This document shows, piece by piece, positions 17,490 to 24,650 of a stretch of DNA of 34,196 bases. The stretch comes from Bacteroidales bacterium (GTDB lineage: Bacteria; Bacteroidota; Bacteroidia; Bacteroidales; UBA12170), in NCBI GenBank assembly GCA_016744655.1, contig JADGDY010000014.1, forward strand, positions 1-34,196, read 5' to 3'. The notes below the pieces were generated by a model. The model did not search any database, had not been told where the DNA came from, and was given only the letters and a program-made list of their open reading frames with translations. The translations under genes and the position numbers were made by a program. Each line of letters opens with the position of its first letter. Within the stretch, counting starts at the first letter, position 1.

Positions 17490-17519
17490 TGACAAATGTT
17501 CGTTCCTGCTGTATCTTTG
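17489..17519 (+). promoter_or_regulatory. Bacteroidota promoter for dps
   Basis: TTG (17489-17491), a 20-base spacer and TATCTTTG (17512-17519) match the consensus exactly. A leader of about 85 bases precedes the start codon at 17613. Confidence 0.7.
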
Positions 17520-17612
17520 CCTTAAATAAATCACAAACAAATGTGATGTAATTATCAGAATATTAAAGTTTAAATGAATATATAAATCGTATTTTTAAAG
17601 AAAGGAATAAAG

Positions 17613-18080
17613 ATGAACAGGATAGGAATTGAAAAACAAAAGGCTCAAGATTTAAGTGTAATGCTAAATGATTTATTAGCAAACTACCAAGTTTTTTATA
17701 CGAATGTGAGAGGTTTTCATTGGAATATTAAAGGAGAGAAATTCTTTGAATTACATGTGAAATTCGAAGAACTATACAACGACTTGAATTTAAAAATAGA
17801 TGAAATAGCAGAACGTATTCTAACTTTAGGATTCGAGCCAGAATATAGATTCACTCAATATCTTAAACAATCGGAAATTGAGGAGGCTACACAAACTAGT
17901 GATGGACTAAAAAATGTAGAAAGCATTCTAGAAGGATTGAGTTTGTTTATTAGTAAGCAACGAGTTATTCTAGACAAAAGTGGTGATGCCGACGATGAAG
18001 GCACCAATGGTTTGATGAGTGACTATATCAGAGAACAAGAGAAAGCAATTTGGATGTATTCAGCATTCTTAAATAAATAA
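17613..18080 (+). CDS. dps: Dps ferritin-like DNA-binding/iron-storage protein
   Basis: This 155-residue four-helix protein shows the Dps ferroxidase set: His36 in FHWN, His48 and Glu52 in LHVKFEELY, and Asp63 and Glu67 in KIDEIAERI. The spacings (12, 4, 11, 4) match His51, His63, Asp67, Asp78 and Glu82 of E. coli Dps. Twelve subunits form a shell that uses peroxide to oxidise Fe(II) and stores the iron, protecting DNA. It lacks the long Lys-rich N-terminus of E. coli Dps, so direct DNA binding is uncertain. It has a consensus promoter beside an OxyR-like site and is followed 21 bases later by a peroxiredoxin, probably in the same transcript. Confidence 0.92.
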   Translation: MNRIGIEKQKAQDLSVMLNDLLANYQVFYTNVRGFHWNIKGEKFFELHVKFEELYNDLNLKIDEIAERILTLGFEPEYRFTQYLKQSEIEEATQTSDGLKNVESILEGLSLFISKQRVILDKSGDADDEGTNGLMSDYIREQEKAIWMYSAFLNK

Positions 18081-18101
18081 ACCCCAAATAAAATAAATAT
18101 C

Positions 18102-18770
18102 ATGGAAGAAAAAGTAAGAAAAGGAATGCCTTTATTAGGCGACATGTTTCCAAAAATGACCGTACAAACTACTCATGGAATTAAAAATTTACCTGAGGAT
18201 TATAAAGGACAATGGTTTGTATTATTTAGTCACCCTGCAGATTTTACGCCAGTATGTACTACAGAGTTTGTGGCTTTTCAAGAACGTTACGATAAGTTTC
18301 GTGCTCTAAACACAGAGTTGATAGGACTGAGTGTTGACCAGGTTTTCTCTCACATTAAATGGGAAGAGTGGATTAAAGACAACATGAATGTACAAATTGA
18401 GTTCCCTATTATTGCGGATACAGGTAAAGTAGCTGAGGATTTAGGAATTGTTCATCCAGGAAAAGGAAGTAATACAGTAAGGGCAGTATTTATTGTTGAT
18501 CCAGAAGGAAAATTCAGAATCATCCTTTATTACCCTCAAGAATTGGGAAGAAATATGGATGAGATTTTAAGAGCATTAGAAGGAATGCAAGTATCCGATG
18601 CTAATAAAGTAGCTATGCCAGCGCAGTGGCCAAATAACGAGCACTTTGGAGCTAGAGTAATTGTTCCACCTGCAACAAATGTAACCGATGCTAAAGATCG
18701 TATTGAAAAGGCAAAAGCTGGAGAGCACGAATGTTTAGATTGGTGGTTGTGCCACAAAGAATTGAAGTAA
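18102..18770 (+). CDS. Prx6-type peroxiredoxin (archaeal-like, three cysteines)
   Basis: The 222-residue protein reduces hydrogen and alkyl peroxides in the cytoplasm. The peroxidatic site is Thr49-Pro50-Val51-Cys52 in [10 protein letters not shown], with Arg127 in NTVRAVF. The C-terminal extension holds Cys211 and Cys217 in [11 protein letters not shown]. The six-residue gap matches Cys207/Cys213 of the thermophilic archaeal enzyme ApTPx (peroxidatic Cys50), so it belongs to the large-oligomer Prx6 group with extra resolving cysteines, not to the bacterial AhpC type. It follows dps in what looks like one transcript that ends at the terminator at 18806-18830. This completes an OxyR-Dps-Prx peroxide module. 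Confidence 0.92.
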   Translation: MEEKVRKGMPLLGDMFPKMTVQTTHGIKNLPEDYKGQWFVLFSHPADFTPVCTTEFVAFQERYDKFRALNTELIGLSVDQVFSHIKWEEWIKDNMNVQIEFPIIADTGKVAEDLGIVHPGKGSNTVRAVFIVDPEGKFRIILYYPQELGRNMDEILRALEGMQVSDANKVAMPAQWPNNEHFGARVIVPPATNVTDAKDRIEKAKAGEHECLDWWLCHKELK

Positions 18771-18805
18771 TATCAATACACATTAACCTAATGAATTGTA
18801 GAGAG

Positions 18806-18830
18806 CCGGAATTATATTCCGGTTTTTTTT
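18806..18830 (+). terminator. Rho-independent terminator after dps/prx
   Basis: CCGGAAT (18806-18812), loop TAT, ATTCCGG (18816-18822), then eight T (18823-18830). This is a classic stem and T-run, 36 bases after the peroxiredoxin stop. Confidence 0.85.
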
Positions 18831-18843
18831 GATCTATAGAAAA

Positions 18844-19776
18844 CTAATTCCCCAAACTCACCAAATCATCGAACTCTTCTTCGCTGAAATTTCCATAGAG
18901 ATAAGGTACAGGGTCGACGACCCTTCTGTCTTTCTGAACCTCATAATGGAGGTGAGGAGAGACAGAACCACCAGTATTTCCTACTTCACCAATTTTGGTG
19001 GCTAGTTTTATCTCTTGGCCATACTTCACATTAATCTTGTTTAGATGGGCGTATAAAGTACGATAGCCATTTCCATGGTCTATTACAATTTTATTTCCAT
19101 AACCATCTTTTAAATTACCTGCAATCACCACTCGTCCAGCAGATGCTGCATAAACTGGAGTTCCTCTTCTGGCAGTAATATCTACACCCTCATGGAATTT
19201 TCTGATGTGATAAATGGGGTGATTTCTATAGCCAAATCCGCTTGAAAATCTAACGATATCACTTCTTCTGATTGGAGTAATCTTTGGTTGGCTTTCTAAC
19301 TCACCTGCGATTTTATTGGCTTTATAAGTCAACTCATCTAATGATGATTTTTGAACAGCCACTCGAGCTTGAGCTTTATCTAAATCTAATTGCGAAATAA
19401 TGTGGTCTTCAGTAAAAGTAAAGTTCTCAGAACCTCCAATACCTGCCAATCTAATTTCGTCTTCTAAAGGGTTTTCACCTAATAATACTCTGTATAAATC
19501 TTCATCTCGTTCTTCCACCTGACTCAAATAACCATGAATACTGTCCAACTTCTGCCCATAAACATAGAGCTGAGTTTCTAGTTTGTTATTCTGTGATTTT
19601 AGTTGAGCCTCCTCCGGTGTGTCGAAGTTCATAGAATAAGTCCAAGTGAAAACAAAAGCCAAAACAACACTCAACCCTAAAACCAATCCTGCTTGCATAA
19701 AAAATCGCTTTGCGCTTGGTTTTACTCTTTCGTAAGAGAGCGTTTTCTGATTGTAAAAATATTTTCTTCTTATCAT
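18844..19776 (-). CDS. Membrane-anchored M23 peptidoglycan endopeptidase
   Basis: This 310-residue protein has a basic cytoplasmic start, one membrane helix at about 28-47, then a coiled-coil region (about 55-165). The LytM/M23 domain lies at about 170-300. Zinc and catalytic residues are visible: His195 and Asp199 in FHEGVDIT, His244 in LYAH and His277 in HLHYEV. It should cut peptide cross-links in the cell wall, working at the periplasmic side, perhaps during growth or division. All catalytic positions are present, so it is probably an active enzyme and not an EnvC-like activator. It has a consensus promoter (19802-19830) and faces the T9SS gene at 20038. Confidence 0.9.
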   Translation of the reverse strand: MIRRKYFYNQKTLSYERVKPSAKRFFMQAGLVLGLSVVLAFVFTWTYSMNFDTPEEAQLKSQNNKLETQLYVYGQKLDSIHGYLSQVEERDEDLYRVLLGENPLEDEIRLAGIGGSENFTFTEDHIISQLDLDKAQARVAVQKSSLDELTYKANKIAGELESQPKITPIRRSDIVRFSSGFGYRNHPIYHIRKFHEGVDITARRGTPVYAASAGRVVIAGNLKDGYGNKIVIDHGNGYRTLYAHLNKINVKYGQEIKLATKIGEVGNTGGSVSPHLHYEVQKDRRVVDPVPYLYGNFSEEEFDDLVSLGN

Positions 19777-19801
19777 AAATCCGTTTTAAAAAATCGGGCT
19801 G

Positions 19802-19830
19802 CAAAAGTAATATTATTTTCCAAACCACAA
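19802..19830 (-). promoter_or_regulatory. Bacteroidota promoter for the M23 peptidase
   Basis: On the minus strand TTG (19830-19828), an 18-base spacer and TACTTTTG (19809-19802) match the consensus, 25 bases before ATG 19776. Confidence 0.5.
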
Positions 19831-19976
19831 AATCAGTGTGATTCAGGCGATTAAGTGCCATTACCTCGAGCAAGACTTTGCATAAGTTGACAAATAAAGC
19901 AATAATTTTCACTACTAATAATTGTCTCTAGCACTAGTTTTCAAAAGGCTTCTGTTGATAAGCCTGTGGTAATAAT

Positions 19977-20008
19977 TTGCAATTATTGATGCATTTATAT
20001 TACATTTG
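19977..20008 (+). promoter_or_regulatory. Bacteroidota promoter for the gene at 20038
   Basis: TTG (19977-19979), a 21-base spacer and TACATTTG (20001-20008) match the consensus. The short remaining leader supports the TTG start at 20038. Confidence 0.6.
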
Positions 20009-20037
20009 AAATACTAAGAAAACCAAAGTTTACACAA

Positions 20038-21597
20038 TTGCTAAAAAAACTTAAAAGACTCATAGTTATTACATTGACTTTCTTCATTGCCCATAATTCT
20101 ATGGCATATGAGGAATTGTACACTTTTAAATCTCCAGCTCCAATAATGGAAGCAGATAGCCTGATAAAGGCGATGTATATAGACAACTTCTTCTCAGCGG
20201 ACAGCTCAGAAATCATATTGGGGGATTCTATTGCCGAGCAGGAATTATTCGATTATGCTCAGAATTGTGGTTTCAATTATTTAATTCTTTATGGCCTTTC
20301 TCAGGTTCCTTTAGGAAGCAATCCGGAATCGGTAGATGCGCTACGGAGTTTTGTAAGACGAGCTCATGAGGATTATGAGATCAAAATAGGTTGTATTGGT
20401 CAGTCCTCTAAATTTTTCGATAGAATACACCAGAAATATCAAAGTTTAGAAAGAGTAGATTCCATAGAACGATTAGATTCCTATAATTTGGAATTTGAGT
20501 TTTGGAAGTCATTTAACTCTGGAATTTATCAAGGATACTATTGCGAATATTATTTGGAGCCCAATGGTTATAGTTGTGACAGCATTGGAGCATTTGAATT
20601 TGCCATGGATGAATTAGTGAAAATAGATTCAATAGCAGGGATCATGGCAGATACGAGTTTTACAGATCGTCCAAGCTTAGTAACAACAGAAATCTATATT
20701 GGATGGATCAATGAATATCATGCTGAGGTATTGGTAGATAAAATGGAGGAGGGTATAATTAATAGAATATTGGGTGCTGTTTATAAACCTGCTCTGGCGG
20801 ATGGCAGTCTCAATCTATACTACTTTTATCATCAATTGCGACGTTTGAGTTTTCTGGGCAATCAGAATACTAATATCAATTTCCTTCCCATTTTTGCCAG
20901 TAAGGAAAGCCAAGGAAACCATCTCGGTGATTGGCTCGATACCATAGGTAGTGTACCATTTGTTTGGGAGCATTATCATCATGAATTTGATATTGATACT
21001 TCTACTTACGCAGAGCATATTAATCTTCAAGGATATGTTTGGTATAATTATTCTCATATGCCTTTATGCTTTGATTCTTTAGGTGAAGAAGGATGGTTAG
21101 ATGGTCCTGGTGGAGAATTATTAAGAGATACCATTTATCAGTTTCAGGTTTTGGATTCTGAAAATGCGAATAGGTTTTTTTGGGAATTGCCAGAAGGTGT
21201 TTCTTTTGTGGATTCTTCTAAGTGGGAAAATTCTGTTGATTTAAGGTTCATCTATAATTTTAAGGAAGGAGATAGTATTTTAGTAAGGCCAGCCAATAGG
21301 TGTTATTTAGGAGAGTACCAAAGTTTTGTAATAAAGGAGTTCAATGATATTCCAGAAATAGAAGAGGAAGAATTCACATTATTCTATGCCAATCAGCATA
21401 TTCATATTATTTCGGAAAGTAGTGGAAAGGTGGATTTTAAAATCTATAATATACTAGGACAATGCTTATTAAATGGAGAAATGCTTTTCCAAAATGGAAG
21501 GGGTGAAATACCATTCCAGAGTAAAGAAGGTTATTATTTACTTCAGCTCACTAGTGATAAGCTTAATGGACTTCAGTTGTTTTTAATTGATGAATAA
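20038..21597 (+). CDS. T9SS cargo protein of unknown function, TTG start
   Basis: The 519-residue protein starts with TTG: no ATG lies in frame before residue 22, and the TTG gives a complete signal peptide (MLKKLKRLIVITLTFFIAHNSMA). Residues 30-360 have many aromatic and acidic residues (YLILYGLSQVP, YQGYYCEYYL, SVPFVWEHYHHEF), which could be a TIM-barrel hydrolase-like fold, but I cannot identify a catalytic pair or family. A beta-sandwich-like segment follows at about 370-440. The last ~75 residues form a T9SS type A sorting domain (KVDFKIYNILGQCL, GYYLLQL). The protein should thus be exported to the cell surface. It precedes the SDR gene by 30 bases, but no functional link is clear. Confidence 0.75.
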   Translation: MLKKLKRLIVITLTFFIAHNSMAYEELYTFKSPAPIMEADSLIKAMYIDNFFSADSSEIILGDSIAEQELFDYAQNCGFNYLILYGLSQVPLGSNPESVDALRSFVRRAHEDYEIKIGCIGQSSKFFDRIHQKYQSLERVDSIERLDSYNLEFEFWKSFNSGIYQGYYCEYYLEPNGYSCDSIGAFEFAMDELVKIDSIAGIMADTSFTDRPSLVTTEIYIGWINEYHAEVLVDKMEEGIINRILGAVYKPALADGSLNLYYFYHQLRRLSFLGNQNTNINFLPIFASKESQGNHLGDWLDTIGSVPFVWEHYHHEFDIDTSTYAEHINLQGYVWYNYSHMPLCFDSLGEEGWLDGPGGELLRDTIYQFQVLDSENANRFFWELPEGVSFVDSSKWENSVDLRFIYNFKEGDSILVRPANRCYLGEYQSFVIKEFNDIPEIEEEEFTLFYANQHIHIISESSGKVDFKIYNILGQCLLNGEMLFQNGRGEIPFQSKEGYYLLQLTSDKLNGLQLFLIDE

Positions 21598-21627
21598 TAC
21601 CGAACTTAGCATTCAAATATCAAGTTT

Positions 21628-22392
21628 ATGAATTTTAATTTCCAAGATAAGGTTGTATTAATCACAGGAGCAAGCAGAGGAGTAGGTGCAGCAGCAGTAC
21701 AATTATTTGCCAATGGAGGAGCACGAATGGCTTTGCACTATAACCAAAACAAAGAAAAAGCGGAGGAGGTTTTACAATCTCTTCCAGGTAGTGGTCACCA
21801 AGTATTTCAAGCTGATTTAGTAAAAAAAGAAGCGGGAGTTAAACTAGTAAAACAAGTGATTAATGTCTTTGGAAAGATTGATATTGTAGTCAATAATGCA
21901 GGTATTTATGAGGAACATCCTCAAGAAGACACAGATCTAGAAACATGGATGGACGTATGGGAAAGAACCATCAATATTTGTCTTTTGGCTCCAGCTCATA
22001 TTTCCTATGCTGTAAGTCCTTATATGATAAAGAATGGCGGAGGAAAAATCATCAATATTACAAGCCGAGGAGCATCGAGAGGAGAACCTACAGCAACAGC
22101 CTATGGTGCGGCAAAAGCAGGTCTAAACTCAGTAAGCCAGTCCATGGCTAAGGCTCTAGGAGCAAAGAAAGTATTTGTATATGCAGTAGCACCAGGTTTT
22201 ATAGAAACAGATATGGTTCAGTATTTACTGGATGGTGAGCAAGCTGATTTCTATAAAAGTCAAAGTCCATTAGCTAGGTTCTCTAAGCCAGAGGAAATTG
22301 CAAAAACCATTGCATTTTTAGCTTCTGAAGGTACTGATTACTTAACGGGAGGAATTATCGATGTAAATGGAGCTTCTTATCTAAGATCTTAA
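21628..22392 (+). CDS. Short-chain dehydrogenase/reductase (SDR)
   Basis: The 254-residue protein is a classical SDR. The Rossmann motif TGASRGVG lies at 13-20 and NNAG at 89-92. The catalytic set is Asn116, Ser146, Tyr159 and Lys163 (TAYGAAKAG), followed by APGFIETDM and a terminal GGIIDVNG. It should be an NAD(P)(H)-dependent ketone/alcohol oxidoreductase in the cytoplasm. The layout resembles FabG, but the substrate cannot be read from sequence, and no fatty-acid genes are near. The stop overlaps the convergent beta-barrel gene by four bases. Confidence 0.88.
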   Translation: MNFNFQDKVVLITGASRGVGAAAVQLFANGGARMALHYNQNKEKAEEVLQSLPGSGHQVFQADLVKKEAGVKLVKQVINVFGKIDIVVNNAGIYEEHPQEDTDLETWMDVWERTINICLLAPAHISYAVSPYMIKNGGGKIINITSRGASRGEPTATAYGAAKAGLNSVSQSMAKALGAKKVFVYAVAPGFIETDMVQYLLDGEQADFYKSQSPLARFSKPEEIAKTIAFLASEGTDYLTGGIIDVNGASYLRS

Positions 22393-23090
22393 CCTTTGTC
22401 TTCTTCTTTATCACCAACACCAATTGGGATGTTTATTTTCACAAAGAAACCACTATTTACAGAGCCTTGTTTTCCTTTATATACATTAGTGAATCCTTGA
22501 TAATACTTAGCACCAATTGTAAAACCTTTTCCTTTTAAAAGCTTATATCCTGCACCGATTGTCATTCCAGCATCAATTCTATTAATTTTATCTTTATTAA
22601 AATCACGAATAGTAGCATCTGAATTATCAGATTTATGAATGTACTCTGTCCAGGCATTATACATTAATCCACCTTGGGGTCCAAGCTCCACATAAATATG
22701 ATTTTTAAACCTATATTTGATAAAAACCGGGACGATGAAATAGTTGATCGTTTGCGAATACTCACCTTCAGCTTCATAGGTAGAAGCTTCTAAATATTCT
22801 AAATCGGCATCACTAAGTTTTGCAGTTCCTTGTTTCGCTTTTACCAGAACTCCAGTATAGAGATTCCATTGGTTTTTTAGTTTAAAGTCGAAATAGAACC
22901 CTAAATTTAAAGCTCTCCTATAATTATTAGATTCAAAACCATCAATTTTTGACCAATTGAAACCTCCTTCTAATCCAAATTCGATGGCATCGGAATTGAG
23001 CTTATCGCCTAATAATAATGAAATAAGGATTTGCGAATGTGCTAAAGGAGTCATCCCCAAAACAAGAATAAATAGAAAGAGTTTTTTCAT
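22389..23090 (-). CDS. Outer-membrane beta-barrel (porin-like) protein
   Basis: This 233-residue protein has a signal peptide (MKKLFLFILVLGMTPLAHSQ) and alternating polar/aromatic strands typical of an eight-stranded barrel, such as NLGFYFDFKLKNQWNLYTGV, VYVELGPQGG-like turns and GAKYYQGFTNVYKG. This is the outer-membrane beta-barrel family (PF13568-like) common in Bacteroidota. It lies five bases after the M48 lipoprotein gene on the same strand, so the two form an operon. Its job (small porin or structural protein) cannot be decided. Confidence 0.8.
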   Translation of the reverse strand: MKKLFLFILVLGMTPLAHSQILISLLLGDKLNSDAIEFGLEGGFNWSKIDGFESNNYRRALNLGFYFDFKLKNQWNLYTGVLVKAKQGTAKLSDADLEYLEASTYEAEGEYSQTINYFIVPVFIKYRFKNHIYVELGPQGGLMYNAWTEYIHKSDNSDATIRDFNKDKINRIDAGMTIGAGYKLLKGKGFTIGAKYYQGFTNVYKGKQGSVNSGFFVKINIPIGVGDKEEDKG

Positions 23091-23095
23091 AAGAT

Positions 23096-23989
23096 TTATA
23101 TTTTTATCACTTTAACAGGAGTTCCGTTACCTCCAGTATTTCCGGAACCACTGGTATTGCTATTAGAGCCTGAATTGCTACTTCCAGATTTATTAAAATA
23201 CCCTAGTGCTTCAGGCATCCATTTATTTAAATTACTGATTCTTGTTTCATCGCTAGGGTGTGTACTTAATATTTCTGGTGGTTTTGCTCCTCCAACTGCT
23301 GACATTCTTTCCCAAAAAGCAGGTGCTTCTTGAGGGTTATATCCTGCCATCGACATAAATATTAATCCCAAATGATCGGCTTCGCTTTCATGAGTTCTGG
23401 AATAGGGTAACATCACAGCATATTGGGTTCCGTAACCATATACGGTAGACCATATCATTTGTGTTTCTGTAGGCTTCTCGCTCAGTGCCAGCATAAGTCC
23501 TGTTGCTCCAGCTTGTTGCATCAGTTGCTGGCTCATTCTTTCGTTACCATGTTCTGCAACTGCATGAGCAATTTCGTGACCCATAACTACAGCTAATCCT
23601 GTTTCATCTTTTGTGATCGGTAGAATTCCGGTATATACCACCACTTTCCCACCGGGCATACACCATGCATTTACTTGCTCATTATCTACCAGATTAAACT
23701 CCCAATCGTAACCCTCCAATAAATCAGCATATCCATTTTTTTGAAGATATTGCTCCACAGCTACTTGAATTTTCTCCCCCACTCGTTTTACCATTTGGGT
23801 ATTATTATGATCTTGACTGGTTTGGTTTTCAGTTAAAAACTGATCGTACTGTTGAAAGCTCATGGAAAGCATTTCGCTAGATGGTATCATGTTTAATTGA
23901 GTTCGTCCTGTTACTGGAACAGTGCTACAAGAATTGAAAAAAGTAAGTGCAATCAGTAATGCGGCAAAAGCCAAAATAGGTTTCTTCAT
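23096..23989 (-). CDS. M48-family metallopeptidase lipoprotein
   Basis: The 297-residue lipoprotein has a lipobox FFNSC (Cys21). Zinc-binding HEIAH lies at 138-142, with the downstream ligand in HESEADHLGL (Glu201/Glu203). This marks it as a BepA/LoiP/Oma1-like protease. The tail holds LSTHPSDETRISNL, typical for the family, and then a low-complexity Ser/Gly/Asn stretch. Such enzymes trim or degrade misfolded outer-membrane proteins in the periplasm. It is first in an operon with a beta-barrel protein, which fits a quality-control role, but this is inference. Confidence 0.9.
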   Translation of the reverse strand: MKKPILAFAALLIALTFFNSCSTVPVTGRTQLNMIPSSEMLSMSFQQYDQFLTENQTSQDHNNTQMVKRVGEKIQVAVEQYLQKNGYADLLEGYDWEFNLVDNEQVNAWCMPGGKVVVYTGILPITKDETGLAVVMGHEIAHAVAEHGNERMSQQLMQQAGATGLMLALSEKPTETQMIWSTVYGYGTQYAVMLPYSRTHESEADHLGLIFMSMAGYNPQEAPAFWERMSAVGGAKPPEILSTHPSDETRISNLNKWMPEALGYFNKSGSSNSGSNSNTSGSGNTGGNGTPVKVIKI

Positions 23990-24084
23990 CGTTTAATTCG
24001 TTGTTTTTTGGATGGTAAAGATAAGAACATTTAAATTTCAAATACATAAAGGAACCTAAAGGACATACCCCCAATAAACTATGT

Positions 24085-24507
24085 TTAATCTAATGAAAAT
24101 TTTATAGGTAGATTATATTGTACCCTAACAGGTATACCATCAATTTTTGCTGGTTTCCATTTTGGAAAAGATTCTATCACACGTTTTGCTTCATTGTCAC
24201 AAGACTGTTCAATGCCATGAACAATTTTTACATTTGAAATACTACCATCAACTTCAATAACAAAGCTCATAAAAACACGTCCTGAGACTCCTTTTTTTCT
24301 GGCCTGTTTAGGATACTCAATATTTTTCCCAATGAATTTGTACATTTTCTTTTCTCCTCCCTTATACTTAGGGGGGACATCTACTTCAGTATGATGATAT
24401 ATCTTATTACCACCATCGTCATGATATATTTTTTTCAGAGATTTATCTTGTGAATAAATATTAGAAATTGAACAAAGGAATGTAAATAATATCAGGAAAT
24501 TTCTCAT
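24085..24507 (-). CDS. Exported TonB C-terminal domain protein
   Basis: I chose ATG 24507 (140 residues). The in-frame ATG at 24546 would fall in the promoter box at 24544-24551, and 24507 gives a signal peptide (MRNFLILFTFLCSISNIYSQ). The C-terminal domain at about 55-138 has the TonB fold: YPKQARKKGVSGRVFMSFVI, then VDGSISNVKIVHG and FPKWKPAKIDGIPV. There is no long membrane anchor or proline-rich linker, so this is probably not the energy-transducing TonB itself. It looks like one of the small periplasmic TonB_C proteins frequent in Bacteroidota, of unclear role. It is monocistronic. Confidence 0.82.
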   Translation of the reverse strand: MRNFLILFTFLCSISNIYSQDKSLKKIYHDDGGNKIYHHTEVDVPPKYKGGEKKMYKFIGKNIEYPKQARKKGVSGRVFMSFVIEVDGSISNVKIVHGIEQSCDNEAKRVIESFPKWKPAKIDGIPVRVQYNLPIKFSLD

Positions 24508-24543
24508 GATTGAAAGATTAGTAAATAACAATTCTGACAATAA

Positions 24544-24573
24544 CAAAACTACATATAATTATGATCATTTCAA
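24544..24573 (-). promoter_or_regulatory. Bacteroidota promoter for the TonB-domain gene
   Basis: On the minus strand TTG (24573-24571), a 19-base spacer and TAGTTTTG (24551-24544) match the consensus and decide the start at 24507. Confidence 0.55.
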
Positions 24574-24577
24574 TACC

Positions 24578-24609
24578 AAAAAACCCAACACTAATATTTA
24601 GTATTGGGT
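24578..24609 (-). terminator. Rho-independent terminator after the GIN-domain gene
   Basis: Stem ACCCAA/TTGGGT plus ACTAA/TTAGT (24583-24609, one mismatch in the middle, loop TAT). On the minus strand it is followed by six T (the A-run at 24578-24583). It lies 42 bases after the stop at 24651. It also overlaps no coding sequence. Confidence 0.7.
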
Positions 24610-24650
24610 CTTCAAAAGGTATGATCAATATTCAAATGTTTTACATGGTA

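Noticed and set aside
19586..19912. Open frame of 108 codons on the minus strand overlapping the start of the M23 gene
   Set aside because: It overlaps the well-supported M23 coding region and its promoter in another frame and has no protein-like features of its own.
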